A stretch of 64,000 nucleotides of DNA from Prunus persica (GCF_000346465.2 NC_034009.1:34789557-34853556); one strand, 5' to 3'. Counted from the first letter of the stretch, positions 48,961 through 62,910 are shown. Numbers and translations: made by a program. Notes: a model not told the origin generated them from the letters alone.

Positions 48961-51900
48961 TTGTCTGCCTCTTTCTACTGGCAATGAGATTGGCAAAGAA
49001 GAAGAAGAAGAAAAGATAAAAACATGTTCACGCAATCTCATTTAAGATTGAAATAGTAAAAAGCTTTTAAATGGTTGCTAATTAATGCTGGCATTGCCAA
49101 GTTGAGATAATAATCTGAGAGATACTTGACTATTTAGCTACTCTGGAATAAATTGCATACTAAATAAAAGGATACACAATTGTTTAGGCCTTCCCATTGT
49201 TGGAACCTAGAATATTGAATTCTGGATAGTTTCCAATTTCAAAAGCCCAAAACTCTAGTAAGAGTCTTCTTATTACTGAAGCCCAATATCTGTGTTCTTT
49301 TTACTCCAAGGCCCACAACTGTTAATCACAATTTGGCCCAACAATCAAGCCCAAATGAACCATCGAAAGTTTCAAACTTGGTTTTTTTTTGTTTGTTGAA
49401 ATTATGGGATTGTATTCATAATTTAGTCAAAAAAATCACCCATCACAAAGAATCAATACAAAACTAGCCGTAAAGGATTATTACAATAACAAAACGATCT
49501 AACATGATTAAAATAATTTTTCGAAAAAAAAAGGAGTAAAAATTGTAAATTTGATTGAATATGTATCGAAGCTATTGAACCACATGCCTTGATTTCCCTT
49601 CTACGCAATTCACACAGTACAGCAGCATGTGCTTGAGCTTTGACTAACTTGTGTGGGCCAATACATCAATATCTATGAAGTTTAGTTTAATAAGTCTATA
49701 GATACCTTCTAATTCTAGTTTATCTCATCTGCACACAATTTTCAACTGTATCTAGCAACTGCTCTTGTTTTACCCTTTTATTGGGTTGGGGTAAATTCAA
49801 AATTACACTGCCTAGCTAGTCCTCTACTAGCCTTTATCTCTAATCCCCCTTTTTACTATTTTTAATTGTGGTTGTATTTGTTATAAACATGGTCATGGTC
49901 ATGGACATATATGTCCCTTTTCATGGCATGCAAATAATAGTAGAGTGACAAATCCCATGTACTGCGGGCATAACTTGAAGCTGGACGACACAAATTTCTA
50001 TCTATCAACATCCATCTTAATTTTTTGATTTTTTTTTTAAAAAAAAATACATCACCTTAATTTACTTCTTCCTTCCTCGTACGTAACCGCGTTAAAATTT
50101 ACAAAATTTGAAAGTATTAGACTCAATCCGACTTAAAAAAAATTGTATTTGACAAATGTGTTCATATTTAGATCATTGAATTAAAATATTGTCATATCAA
50201 ATGTCGTAGCATTATCAGTCATTTCGAGAGTAACATATAAAAAGAGATGAGGCATATAATGTTTGGGATTGATAGAAAAACTAAATTCAATGTTTCTGTG
50301 GCCAACAAACACAGAATTTTCTGAATGATTTTTGTTGTTTCTTAACCTTTTATAATAATTGTTCAATGGATCAAATATTGGATTGTTTTTTGCATGTGAC
50401 TTGAAGAGTGTTAGTCCAAAATTGACAATTGATATGGACCGGACCGAGTCATGGGGCTTAAAAACCGTGGGAGGTTTTCAGTTTGTTTCACGACAAACGC
50501 ATCCAGTCCATCCCCCCCAAGCTTCTGCTTCATCTTCAACTTTGCTCTCATCACCCATGTTCATGATATGTATCTTTGGGCCCCACATTACGCGCTTTTA
50601 TAACTGGGCCCCGCAAACTCCCGCGTATTAAAATGTCGATTTCAGTCTAAAGGGGAGGTTAGCTGTAAACCAGGATTGTGACAAAGATTTTAATCTTTTG
50701 ATTATGGGAGATACATGCTTACATGCTGTTTGTTCTTTTGTCTTTTTTGTCTTGCTCTTTCTGCAGTTTCTTCGACCTTTTCATAAAGAATATGTCGTCT
50801 CATCTTTCTTCTTTTCAACACAAGCTCCAGGAAAATCGTTAGGGCAGTAGAATTGGTACATGGTGAGAAAATCTTCAAAAGCCTATGTATTTTCCAGTGA
50901 ATTAATCCTACTGATATGACGTTGTTTTTTTTTTACCTTTTCGTTCGGCAGTGCTTTTTCTTTAGGCCTTATTCATTCTCGTTATTACATACTATTGTCA
51001 TGTCCTAAATGGTCGTTATACGTTTAACGGTAACATTAGATAGCATCAAAATGTGATCTCCCTAGCATCAAAATATGCCGTTTAAATGATCCACGTGTCA
51101 ACATGCACACACAATCTTGACTCCAACATTGTAAATTGGAGGACACAAACTTGTAATCTGCAAGTTAAACAAGTGGTTTCCATTGGCATGCTCACTGTTG
51201 ATGCCTCCAAATAAGGAAACACAAAAGTCCTAAATAGCTGCAGCCTGCAGCATGAGAGAGATATGGGAAAAATACTCATCACATGCACAAGATCATATAA
51301 GCGCGTGTAATAAAATAAAAAAACCAAAACAATTTAATCTTACCCTAATCCTGTGCCAGCCATTGGATATTTTGCAGAAAACCTGCAAGAGCAGTTGGCA
51401 GCTCATGTCATCAACTCACAAGCTTGCCCTGCATCTCAGCATGGAAGGTCCAGGTTTTAGAAACTGGGCATGGCAATTCAAAAACAGACATTGGTTTTGG
51501 TTGGTTGTCTGCTCTTACTTTAAACCATATGCCAATGTTTCCGATTTTGGCACCCGACTCCAAAAACCCAAGTGGCATGAACCATGACCTCACCAGTCAC
51601 CCCCACGATATTTTTATTTTGCAGATTGATCCATTGATTCTATTTGTTTCTACCTTGTTTTGCATGCATCATCACCCCAGTTTTTTAATCCATATTTTTT
51701 TCAATGAAGATACAGAGCCGTACAATCAATATGACAACTATCAAGTTGGTATTTCTCTAATTAGTGTAAATTGATTCTTAAAATAGTGAAGAAGATTTGG
51801 TTTATGTGATTGGGATTGTTAATTAATAATTAGCTCGGGTAATTATGAGGATTGACCCAATCATTTTGGTGCCAATCGATGGTTATTTAACTGTTTAATT

Positions 51901-52671
51901 GTTTACCCATCCAGAACAGAGCATGCAGCCTCTGTTTTGATCATTGCGTTGAAGCAATCAGTGCTCAGAACAGAGCATGTTAGCAATACATGAAACTGAA
52001 ATTCCAAGATTCCTTAAAAAAATTATAATTACAATAATGAATATTATATATGTTCATACCAAATTTTCTTTAAAAAGGTTCCCAGTTCTTATAATACTCT
52101 GTAATTATTGGGATAAATAAATGTATATTATATGATCAGTGTTTGTCATCTCCTGTGCTTAGACCATACTCAGTCACATGAAGAATCTGCGGGACTGTGA
52201 CCTTAGATTTTATTGAAGAATAGAAGGCCCAAAAGGCAACTGAATTATAAATCTAAAGTTTATAATGTTTTCTTTGAGACAAAAATTATTAGCATGGTCA
52301 TGTGAATTCAGTTTGGTCCAGTTTGAAATTGCACTTGACATATTTATTCTATAATCATCAGTTGCAAGCCAACTGGTAACTAATAAGATACAGGAAAAAT
52401 AGAGTGAACAAGACTCAAAAAGAGGCCAAAACTCTTGTGGGACCCAAGTTCTTAATCTGTTGCCAGGAGGGAGGGTTAGAAAAAGGAGAGCCTCCAAAAT
52501 TGTCTTTATATCTGTCTGCAAAACCCAACTACAAAAACCAATCTCTCCTCCCCCCCACCTTCCCACTGGCATAAGCATTCATTCCTCTCTCAAAGCTTTC
52601 ATTGCACCCCAAACCCACACACAGGCATTTTCACAAACACTTTCTAAAAGAAACGTTTCTTTTGCACAACA
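48961..52671. other. Intergenic region upstream of the ERF gene
   Basis: Holds the prenyltransferase promoter (up to roughly 49.2 kb) and the promoter of the ERF gene (roughly 51.8-52.67 kb). Short reading frames here have no recognisable domains. I saw no RNA gene or complete transposon. Confidence 0.55.
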
Positions 52672-53373
52672 ATGGCAAGACCGCAACAGCGGTTTCGAGG
52701 TGTGCGACAAAGGCACTGGGGCTCTTGGGTCTCCGAAATCCGCCACCCTTTATTGTAAGTCCACCCCAACTTTGCTTCAAAACGTTTAATAATTGTTCAT
52801 ACATACACGTTTCTGCATTTGAACATGGAAACTGAAAGAAACGTTTTTTCTTTGGTGTGTGTTTGCAGAAAGACTAGAATTTGGCTAGGAACATTTGAAA
52901 CGGCTGAAGACGCAGCCAGAGCTTATGATGAAGCGGCAAGGCTTATGTGCGGACCAAGGGCAAGGACCAATTTCCCTTATAACCCAAATGCATCTCAGTC
53001 CTCAGCCTCAAAGCTTCTGTCAGCAACTTTGACAGCAAAACTGCATAGATGCTACATGGCTTCCCTCCAAATGACCAAAACATCCCTACAGGAGCCTAAA
53101 AAACCACAACCTTGTTTCGTTGACACAAAAAATGACAATGCTGAGAAGGCAATTGAACTGGGCATGAACTTTCCAGAGAAAAAACCAGAAACTCATCATG
53201 AGCAAGAAGAACCAGAAGAGACGATGAATTGGGTTTTCAGTAAAGTTAAAGTAGAAAGCAGCCAGCAACAGTTCAAGCCTCTTGAAGATGATCACATTGA
53301 GCAGATGATTGAGGAGTTGCTTCATTATGGGTCCATTGAGCTATGCTCTGCTGTAGCACCACAAGCCCTTTAA
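52672..53373 (+). CDS. ERF003-like: AP2/ERF transcription factor, ERF003-like
   Basis: Two exons, 52672-52754 and 52869-53373, giving 195 aa. The AP2 domain starts at residue 8: [20 protein letters not shown], then [20 protein letters not shown] and ARTNFPYN. It includes the WLGTF core and the Ala/Asp pattern ([12 protein letters not shown]) of ERF-type binding. Downstream it keeps the group-specific motifs [20 protein letters not shown] and [20 protein letters not shown], which identify the ERF003 branch (Arabidopsis At5g25190) near the SHINE/WIN clade. The intron lies inside the AP2 domain, as in that clade. The protein is a nuclear DNA-binding regulator; target genes cannot be told from the sequence. 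The start [11 protein letters not shown] is the only ATG in frame close upstream. Confidence 0.93.
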
Positions 53374-53815
53374 AAACTACCCTAATCCAATTAATGTAAG
53401 CCACAAGATCATTCCACCAGATGAGATTATTAGCTCATATTTATTTCTCTGCCAATGCAACTCATTCAGCAGATTTAACCCAATTTTCTCCACCTTCCTT
53501 CCTAGACCCAATTAGGACTGAGTAACCCATTTGATGATGCTATGTGTACAATATTATTATGTACGATATTATCAATTCTATGCTTAATTTATGGCTTTGT
53601 TTCCAGTTCATCTTCTCCGCAATAAGCGCAAGTGATTTTGGATTTTCTGAAAGTTAGAGAGTTGGGGTTGTTTGTTAGCCATTCATTTTCTTGGAGGTAC
53701 ATGGAAAATTCACAAACTTAACTTCACAACCTTCACCTTGCGCAAATCAATATAAAATTGGATGCGGTACATTTAAAATATTATCCATGTCTGTCGTATT
53801 GTTATTGAGATGACT

Positions 53816-53960
53816 CTCTTTACCGGATGTTTCTCTTGTACTCTTTATTCTTATTGATAGAATTTCTTTATTCTTATTGATAGAATTTCTTTATTCTTAT
53901 TGATCTCATAAAATTCTATCGTCTCTTTACCGGATGTTTCCCTTGTACTCTTTATTTTTA
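53816..53960. repeat. Nested tandem repeat (23-bp units inside a longer duplication)
   Basis: The unit TTTATTCTTATTGATAGAAT occurs three times in a row (about 53844-53905, period 23). The flanking phrase CTCTTTACCGGATGTTTC occurs on both sides (about 53816 and 53922). Confidence 0.85.
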
Positions 53961-56900
53961 TTTCCCTCATAAAATTCTTTTGTTTTTTTAATTATAAAAT
54001 AAAGTAAAATATATTATCAGGAAAATGCCCTGCAAGTGCAACCATATTGAAACCAAACACCATTAAATCTCGTCACAAATTTCAAATGGAAGTTGGGAAG
54101 GAGGGCAGTACTTTTCTTTGGAGGCCAAAATTTCAGTAGACAGTCAACGAACTTTTGTTTAATGCACCTGCATTTTGGTCTGAGATACAAAATATCACTC
54201 TCACTGTCCCTTTTTTTCTTCTTGGCAGCACTTCTTGCTGTGCTATTCAAAGTACCAAAATACCCAACCCTCAGTAAAATGAAAGATAACCTAAATCCGT
54301 ACCTCATGTCTTTCCAGAAAATAAACAAATAAAACTGGTCCTTGTTTTGCTAGTGCGCGCACGCACACGGAGTACTGTAACCTCATCAGAAAAGATTATC
54401 CTGCAAAAAGTAACTTTGTATAAAAATTAGGCCTTCCGACAACACATGGGTTTATGGCTTCTTTATGTTACAGCTGAAGAGGAAAACAAAACAAATATAC
54501 ATAGTGAAAAAACATAGAATTCCGATCTCGTGTAATTGTTTCTATAATAAGAAGCAAAAGACAACTGCCATCAGTTTCAACATGGTACCTAAAAATGGTA
54601 ATTACATTTCAACTCGTATCATCTTATTCTTAGCTGCAAATGTGATGTAGGGAATCATTTGTCCATGTATTATTGGCTGAGCAAGCAAAGAAAAAATAAA
54701 AAATGAAAACTACTTTCTGGAATTCTTTGGACTAAAAGGGTTTCTGGGTTTATTTGAGTTTTCAACTCATGACTTATAAGCCTTAGCAACAAACAATAAA
54801 TAAATAAAAAACTTATGACTTGTGACTTATGACCAGGCTTTTTTATTTATTCAAAGCTCCATGTTTCTTTCTCTCTCTGTCTCTCTATCTGTCTGTCTCA
54901 CTTTCTCATAGCTTGCTAGAAGCATGATATATAAAGTTTTTCCAGCATTGGTTTCAAATTAGTTGAAATTGGAAAGAGCTTATTTTCAACAAAAAGTTTA
55001 ATTGTTAATTACAAGGAGGAAGTTTAGTCATAACGATCGTGCTATTTCAGTAGTTTTAACCCTACCCTAAGAGCGCGTTTGTCCCTATATTATTTCATAT
55101 AAAATGGAGTCATGTCTATAGACGTTAGGATCTTACGCTCATGGGAGACCGGCTCTATGCAAGCCGCAGCTCTGAGCGCATATAGCTCTTTACTGGGCGT
55201 GTGAGTTATATAAAAAATGCTTGACATTACTAACCGGATTATTAAAACCATTAAAACAGTTGCTATCACGCTTAATGTGATGTTTTACCATGATGTTCTG
55301 ATTATGAGACCAAAGTAATTAGAGTGCAGTAACGTTTGATTTTTCTTTGCTATATCTATCTTTAGATTCGTTGCTGCAGTTTATTTCAAATTTCCTTTTG
55401 TAGATTGTTGTCTAGCTAGCTACTAGCTAGTTGAGAGCGATATGAAGAGGAGGAATATTCTTTATCCAATCTTTTTCATGTCAGTTTCATCCAGAATTTC
55501 AACCCTGGTTTTCTTTTTCCTTAGTTTTTTGGGATGTGCAAGGACTTTTATTTCACGTGGTTAAGTACTCTGTTTTAACCTTATTTGGATAAACAAAATT
55601 AGAAGGCAAGATTAGCATTAATGGAATGGAATTACCTTTTTTTAAAAAAAAAAATAATTAATTTTGTAAAATACATGTGTTGCTAGCTTTTGTGTTTCTG
55701 GTGTCCCATCTCTATCAGTGAAACTTCATGATTGTTCACCTGTTTGGGAATTGATTTTGCTCCCCACAACCACAAAAAATTAAAGTTGGTTTAGTCTCAT
55801 TATATTGTTTTGCCTTTTGATCCAGAAAAGTGCTTAAATAATGGCAAGTTAGTGAGTTCACCATCATCAATAGTTTGAAAATTGAGACCTGGGGACACAT
55901 GAAATTCCACCTGAACAAGTATGTTGCAAAATTACCAGTTGCAAAAAAACTGCTCATTTGTTTTCTAGGAAAAATCCCAGTTACACAACAAGTACTACTG
56001 CTTTCACTGAAGATTGATCTGATAGCCTGATTAGATACTGAAATGAAAGCATTTTGGCTATAAACTTTTCGTCCCTTTTGTTACCTCTTTTGCAAATTAC
56101 AGAGCACTTTGCCATGAAAAAAAGTTGAAAACTTCGGATTTAAGCAGTGTTTTTTCTGTTCTTTCTTCAATCAAATTTAACCAATTAAGGCTTTTGATAA
56201 AACATGTAGCGTACGGAAATTCCCATAACCTCAATGATGAAGCTTGCATTTGTAGAGAACAGTGGCCTTCCCTTGAATTGCACACCTGACAGACGCACAG
56301 TGTGCAGTAAAAAGAGAGAGAGAGAGAGGCCTCCAAGAGTCAAAGGAGAGATCTCGCTCAGAAGAAAAAGCAGTCAAAACAATGATGGTGTATCCAATCA
56401 TGATGTATAGAATCTCATGTGAAACAAGAGACAATCATATTGGTATTCAATCTTTTCATAACCCAACAACACAATTGCATTTCATAATTCTAATTTCTTT
56501 CTAATGGGATTTATTTAGGTGCCTTGGATCAAGTGAAGCATGCAAAAATCCAAAAGGCAAATTGCTTTGTTAAGTGAGTGAGAAAGTCTGATAGAAAAGG
56601 CTGGTGGTGGGTGGGTGGCCTACTCCGCCTGCAAAGCCAAAATACTTTGAACCCTTTGTTAATTACTTCAGGAAAACTAGTATATTTTTCTGTTGGTAGT
56701 CTGGTAGCACCTATAGACACAAACTGATAAATATGTCATCATTCTTATCACATTAGGTATATACACTGGTGTCTCATTCCTCCTTTTTTTCCCAATCTTC
56801 CCATGCATTCACATGGATGGGCATGTGCAGAATTGCATGCTGCATAAGTTGTTGACATTTCCACATGGCTCCTAATCACATTTTCTCCTTCAACTAATCT

Positions 56901-59264
56901 AAACAGACAAAATATTAAGTCATGGAAATCTCTGCCCTCAGCCACTTAATTATCTCTCTTAATTATATTTTTGTCATCTAGTCACATAATTTTCTGCTTA
57001 CTAGGCAATGGGCCAGCCCGGGTTTCATCAGATTGGGACATAATCTAGCAGCTTTGACAAAATCAGAGTGCTTAAGCAGAAGGGGGCTGAACCTGGATCC
57101 ATTAGATGCCAAGGGTTACAGTGCTTGATAGAAATGTTTTTCAGTTTTTATATCTTAAGATAACTCTGGAAGAAAATACCGAACAGAGCAAAACCGTGAC
57201 ATAGTATTTTCTGGACTTTTTATCTACAAATCATGGCAGAACATTCGTATGAAAGAATTTCTGTATCTATATATATTCTATTTGATAATGGCATGTATCA
57301 TAATTTTTCTGTCTAAATCAATGGGTTTGTAAATATTTTCCTCCATTGTCGATTGTCCATACACAAAGGCGTTTCTGGAACATGCATTCTTGAGCAACTG
57401 GGCATGCTTTACATATTGAACATGTTTTCTTCCATACAAAACACAAAACAGTCCCAACACGCGGCACAAACTTATTGGATATCTCCGATTTGGAAGGTTT
57501 TTGGAGAAGTTCTTGCAAAGTAATTGCCTGCTACAAGAGGACACATGATGTAGGAGGAAATGATAAAGAATTAGATCCTATGCGTTGGGCCAATTAAACT
57601 GTGACGCTTGCAACCGTTAGGTTGAGTTTTTTCAGTTTTATTTGCTTCGTATTTTGTGTCACAGGGAAAGTTGGGCCTTTAGTTTGGTTTACAATCTTTT
57701 CAGCCTACATAAGTTGGGCTAAAACGGGTTAACCAGCAAACCTAGGCCGAGCTTAGCTTTTAACAGTGAGTCAAGAAATGGTGAGAGGCCCAATAGACTC
57801 AATTTTGCAGAGTCGTTTTATAGTGAGGTTGCAATACATAAGCTATAGATGTGAACCTTCATATTAGCCACATAATTCATCTGAATTGTAACTCCACTTA
57901 AGTTTAATGAAATGATCATATGGCTAATATTTGTATTGGTCTCATTGGGTGGCCCGATTTGGATTGAATTGCAGTTGAGTATAAACCAATCCTTATGAGT
58001 GGGACTTGTAACACACTATATATATTGAATTATTATCCAATTTAATCCATAACACTAAACAAATATCATAACTCTTCTCCACTTCAATTGAAATAGTCTA
58101 ATCCAATCTCACTCACCAAGCGCCTAAACTTATTGGTTGCAATTGTGACTTCATTCAACTTGGGGCCACCCAAACCGGAACCTAACATTGACAATATATA
58201 TTCATAGAAAACCAAATCTAGAATATAAAATTTTAAAAAGCGTATTTTACAAGGGAAAAGTGTGGCTCTGGTATATAGCTCTGATAGGCCCTTAAAAAAA
58301 TGGGTGGGTTTTTGGGGGGGGGGGGGGGTTGAAGAAGTGTTGGATCTGTTGCGCGATTGGCTTCTTAATTTAGGGTTTCGTTGGGTGGCAAGCGTGGTCG
58401 GTCAGATACCCAGAAGAGAAAGAGAACAAAATTAGGTGCTGACTGACACTATTGTATAGTGTATGCTTAAAGCTTGGGGAATACCTGCACATGGTGGTGG
58501 GGCTCCTCTGTTTTCCTCATCAGTTTTTTGACCCACACATAATTTAACCTCCCATAAAATAAAATAAATAAAGTTAGTTAACTACTTTTCTTTGTTAGCA
58601 TTATTTACTTTGACTAGTTGTCTTCTACCGTATGAAGACTTCAAATTAAATCCAATATAGTCAATGTAGATTACACCTTTTCCAAAGTTTCATTTCAAGG
58701 CCAGTTATGCGTGAATGGATTACAACAAAGTACATTCCCCTAAATTTTATTCTCTCTCAGTAAATTTGACACTTTCTATAGCAACAATAATGATAATTAA
58801 GTCAATTGACCAGAATATTTAATATGATCAAATTCTAAAACGCATCGTATTGTATTCCTCTAGGCAGTGTAGGGCAGTGCTGAAATAAGTAACAACCCAA
58901 CTTCCCATATGCCTCAATTTCCTGGAAACTTCACAAGACCCATATTAGAAAAATCTCACAATCACATTAAATTAGGGGTCTAAACTCTAAAGAAAAAGTA
59001 CAACTTAAAGGAACGGTCGAGTACCTAAAGTACCAGCTGGCAAGTTTAAAGCAGAACCAAAGCCCCTCCTTGGCAAGGGGACAAAATAAAGCATGGCATA
59101 GCCCAGCAGAAATGCTTGGCCAATTGTGTGGCTGATTGTTGATGGCAAAAGAAAAATAATTGGGTCACGGTCACGGCTGTCTGTTCGGTTTTATGCGAGA
59201 GAGCATGGCTTTTCTGTCTTATCGGTTTTTAATTTCTAGGACCCCATAAACACTTAAATAAGAG

Positions 59265-59925
59265 CATCTCGAAGCCAAACTCAAAATATCTTAAATTTTA
59301 ACTCAAATTTTCTCTTAATTCTAAAATAAAATAAAATTAAGGAGCTAAAATTTAGAAAAATTCAAACTTGATGGAGCCCATTCAAGGTTGAAGGAGTCCA
59401 TATGTAAAAAAGAATCAATAGAGCACCATGTGTCGTGTTGCTAGTGCTACAGAAGGTGTCATGTGCTCGTGTTGCAACACTTTATTTCTTTATTTTTTTT
59501 TATTCCAACAATAACCCAAATCAACGATCCATATTAAATCCAAGTTATTTTAGCTGTGAAAAAAAAAGATCTAACAACTGAAATTTAAATCTAACGGTTA
59601 AAATAATATTTTAAATTAATCTAAATCATATCCAACCCCAAAACTCACTCTAAACTCTATAATACCCACCTATTTCTCAAATAAAATTATTTTTATGGAA
59701 TTTCAATTTTGTTAGGCCAAATTGTTCAAAAATTTAAATTATGAAGTTATTTAAAAAGATTAAATATTAAATGAAAAAAAAGTTATCCATGAAATAAAAA
59801 AATATTACACTTAAACTATTTTAAAATAATTTAATAAAAATTGCAGATTTAAAATTTGAGTCTAACGGGTTAGGGGAAAAAACAGTTTGAATCATGGTAA
59901 AACCCAAAAGGGTTGAAGAAGCCCT
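59265..59925. mobile_element. Possible MITE with diverged GAGCATCTC-type ends
   Basis: The left end TAAGAGCATCTCGAAGCC and the reverse complement of the right end, TAAGGGCTTCTTCAACCC, are similar, and the interior is AT-rich and non-coding. The ends match only partly and the target duplication is ambiguous (TAA/TTA). Confidence 0.3.
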
Positions 59926-60714
59926 TAACGGGAATAACATTATTTTGCTATTTCTGGTCAATCATGATATGTCACACATGATAACTTTTCTATGTAACAT
60001 TCTTTAATTAACTGAGAATAACAAAACAGTATTATCTCTATTTCATACAATTTTTAATGGCATATGATATTACGCATGCTGCAAATTGTCAAGCTGTGTG
60101 CAGATAGAGGGCCAGGATTGTGTGGCTACAGTGACTTCCTTTGCCACTTGGAGTTATGGTTTTCTTGATTAAATAACACATGCCATGTTTCTGTATGAAA
60201 ATAGGAACTTGGGTTTGGCTATCTGATGTCATGTCAGCCTCTCTATGCCCCCTCAGGTTTACAAAGGACTGTGTCTTCACACCACCAGTCCTTAATTATG
60301 GTAGGGCAACCAGGTATATATTTTCAATCAAAGGTCGGGAAAATTGAAATGAATCGAAAAAAGTCCGTGATACAAGCAATGGAGGAGGGGGAAATCGGAC
60401 ACAAGACGTCGAGTGCAGTGGCTCTCAAATGTTGATAAATAGAACACCCATAATTGGAATTTAGTGTTTTATGGGCTTTTGTCCTCGCAAAATATTCAAT
60501 GATGAAATAGCAGCAATAAATAATTAAAAAAAAGAAAAAAAAAAAGGGAAAATAAAGTGATAGGCACTTGCATGAAAGAAATAAAATGATATATTATGAA
60601 AGGAAGTTACTCCTGAGCTAGCACAGGACAGGAAACTTGGCTGGAAAATTCGAATAGAATCGCATGCATTAAACAAGTGGTTCAAGTTGATCGACTTGGT
60701 TCTTCACACGCTTT

Positions 60715-60760
<46 letters not shown>
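60715..60760. repeat. (GA)n microsatellite
   Basis: About 45 bp of uninterrupted GA dinucleotides in non-coding sequence. Confidence 0.95.
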
Positions 60761-60762
<2 letters not shown>

Positions 60763-61659
60763 TGGCCGTTTCCAAATTTGCATTCAAATGGCTAAGTTGT
60801 TCAAATATTCCATGCCTTGGATTGACTTTTATGTACTAATCTGATCATAATGTTTGAGAATTAATTTTCATTTAATATACAGGAAGAATTTTCAGAGTTA
60901 ACCACAAATGGTGTAGGTGTGTACTTGTAGCGTGAGAATCTCGCTTCAGCAGGCTCCTTTCTTGGCTTTTTCTTCCTCCTTCCGCGGCTTTTCCTTTTAC
61001 CCCCTCACCTACGTAATTACAGTCTACAGATATAATTCTTTCCTCAGATTTTGTTCTGCCATATTCAATTTGCAATGAATCTAGCACTAAGTTACTAACA
61101 ATAAGGTAACCAATTTATACGACCAAGAATATAAGGTCAGAAATATAATACATTTTTTAAAATATATGTCATATTTACGTGTAAACGTCCATTTTGATAA
61201 ATGAGTCTTCCTTATTGTTTTTAAATAAATAAAAAAAACACGCACACACACCTTTATTGATAAAAATAAAGGCATTGCTTATATTAGTATGCTTGTAAGA
61301 TCCTCGCAGATTTTTCATAACTCACTCACTTTTGAATAGGATGTGTCAATGAATTGTAATCTATAGAATAGAAGAGGGCGTCTATAGCAAATTTAATGAT
61401 TGCGGATTGGGATCTTTTCCATTTGTAGGACTTTTGCTTATATCTTATAATTTTTTGCTTAACAAACAAGTTAAAGTGGTTAAAAAAGAAAAAAAAAATT
61501 TTCATCCGAAAATTTGTTTATATTTAAAGGGCAATTTCACGTAGCGGACTCTTGTTACATGTGTCGTTGAAAGTCCAATATTTTCATGGTCTTTAGTCTC
61601 TCCTCCACCTTTATCTTTCTCCTCCTCCTTTTCATCTGTGAAGTCTGTGACAGGCTCCC

Positions 61660-61682
61660 TCTCTCTCTCTCTCTCTCTCTCC
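61660..61682. repeat. (CT)n tract in the DUF868 gene upstream region
   Basis: A CT run lies about 175 bp before the DUF868 start codon, probably in the 5' UTR or core promoter. Pyrimidine-rich tracts are common at such positions in plants. Confidence 0.85.
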
Positions 61683-61854
61683 TCCCAGCGCCCCCATAAA
61701 ACCCCAAATCCTCTTTCTTTCTCAGTATCTCTCTTCTGTATGTCCCTCCAAAAAGCAACAAAACCCTAAACAAGATTCTCTTAAATCATCACATTCACAC
61801 CCACACATCAAACTTCATATCAACTCCAATCTACCAATCCGCCACCACAACCCA

Positions 61855-62910
61855 ATGTCCCGCCACAACTCCTCCACTTTCCCTTCTTGCTTCCGCCCCT
61901 CCACCGCCAAACCCACCGACCTCCGCCACTCCCCGCCGCCTCCACCTCCTCCGCCGCCAATCTCCGGCCATGCCAACCTCACCACGTGCCTCTACCACAC
62001 CGACCTCGCCCTCTTCTCCCTCACCTGGTCCCGCTCCTTCCTCGGCCGCTCTCTCCACCTCAACCTCCTCCACCACTCCTTTGACTCTCCCCTCCCCCCT
62101 TCTCTCTCCTCCGCCTCCCCCCCTTCCTTCCACCTCCACATCAAACCCTTCATCTTCTGGAAAAAGCATGGCTCCAAGAGGCTCTCCCCCAACACTCGCA
62201 TCTTCTGGGACCTCTCCAGGGCCCGGTTCGGGTCCGGACCCGAACCCCAATCCGTGTTCTACATCGCCGTCGTCGTCGACGACGAGATGACCCTCCTAGT
62301 CGGAGATTTGACCAGAGAAGCCTACGCCAAGACCAGAGCCCACAAAGCCCAGACTCCCCAAATCCCAATTCTGAAACGGGAGCATGTGGTCGCCAAGAAA
62401 ATCTACACCACGAAAGCGAGATTTGGTGGGAAGCTGAGATCGATCCAAATCGACTGCGGGTACGGCAACGACCTGAGCCGGCTCTGTTTCAGCGTGGACG
62501 GCCAGAGGGTTCTGCAGATAAAGCGTTTGAAGTGGAAATTCAGAGGCAACGAGCGAATCGAAGTGGACGGGGCGCCGCTGCAGATCTCGTGGGACGTGTA
62601 CAATTGGCTGTTCGAGAGCGACAGTGACGACGGGCACGCCGTGTTCATGTTCAGGTTCGAAGAAGAAGAAGAAATCAACAAAGAGAGTAATAATTGCCAG
62701 CTGGGTCATTTAAATTCATGGAATTTTGGGATGAATGGGATCGAATGGAGAAAGATGGGGAAGAGCTTGTCGTCTTCCTCGGTGTCGATGTCGTCTGCAG
62801 GGTCTTCTGGAGGGAGCTCGTCGGTGATGGAGTGGGCTAGCATGGAGGAAAGTGAGCTCAGCGGCGGTCCTACTGGGTTTTCTTTGCTGGTTTATGCCTG
62901 GAAAAGGTGA
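61855..62910 (+). CDS. DUF868 family protein (intronless)
   Basis: Single exon of 351 aa from the ATG at 61855 (MSRHNSSTFPSCFRPSTAKP). After a His/Pro-rich start with a nine-Pro run, the DUF868 body includes NLTTCLYHTDLALFSLTWSR, HLHIKPFIFWKKHGSKRL, VFYIAVVVDDEMTLLVGDL, CFSVDGQRVLQIKRLKWKFR and VYNWLF, and it ends GPTGFSLLVYAWKR. These are the conserved blocks of this plant family, which is usually encoded by one exon of about 300-350 codons. The biochemical function is unknown. The C-terminal part has a Ser/Gly-rich linker (SSSSVSMSSAGSSGG) before the last conserved block. The first half is very GC-rich, mostly C, compared with its surroundings, and this produces long antisense open frames without meaning. 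Confidence 0.9.
   Translation: MSRHNSSTFPSCFRPSTAKPTDLRHSPPPPPPPPPISGHANLTTCLYHTDLALFSLTWSRSFLGRSLHLNLLHHSFDSPLPPSLSSASPPSFHLHIKPFIFWKKHGSKRLSPNTRIFWDLSRARFGSGPEPQSVFYIAVVVDDEMTLLVGDLTREAYAKTRAHKAQTPQIPILKREHVVAKKIYTTKARFGGKLRSIQIDCGYGNDLSRLCFSVDGQRVLQIKRLKWKFRGNERIEVDGAPLQISWDVYNWLFESDSDDGHAVFMFRFEEEEEINKESNNCQLGHLNSWNFGMNGIEWRKMGKSLSSSSVSMSSAGSSGGSSSVMEWASMEESELSGGPTGFSLLVYAWKR

Larger units (their letters stand above)
53374..61854. other. Long non-coding region between ERF003-like and DUF868 genes
   Basis: About 8.5 kb without a gene I can support. It contains a short tandem repeat group (53816-53960), CT/GA microsatellites, a long G tract (58314-58327) and one possible MITE (about 59265-59925). 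The remaining sequence is AT-rich and shows no coding pattern on either strand. Confidence 0.55.

Noticed and set aside
57278..57544. Minus-strand frame of 88 codons, with an overlapping Cys-rich frame (TCSICKACPVAQECMFQKRLC)
   Set aside because: I know no family with this Cys pattern, there is no splice context, and two frames overlap equally well. Not supportable as a gene.
57935..58180. Possible inverted repeat around GGGTGGCCC and GGGGCCACCC
   Set aside because: Similarity is limited to about 10 bp plus scattered matches, and there is no target duplication.
58314..58327. Poly(G) tract as a regulatory G-quadruplex
   Set aside because: A single homopolymer run of this kind is also a common assembly artefact, and no gene is close enough to give it meaning.
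59055..59150. Small hairpin around CCCCTCCTTGGCAAGGGG as a microRNA precursor
   Set aside because: The stem is too short and no known plant microRNA sequence was recognised.
61831..62368. Long antisense open frames over the DUF868 gene
   Set aside because: They are shadows of the C-rich sense strand, with low-complexity Gly/Glu/Arg products and no domain.
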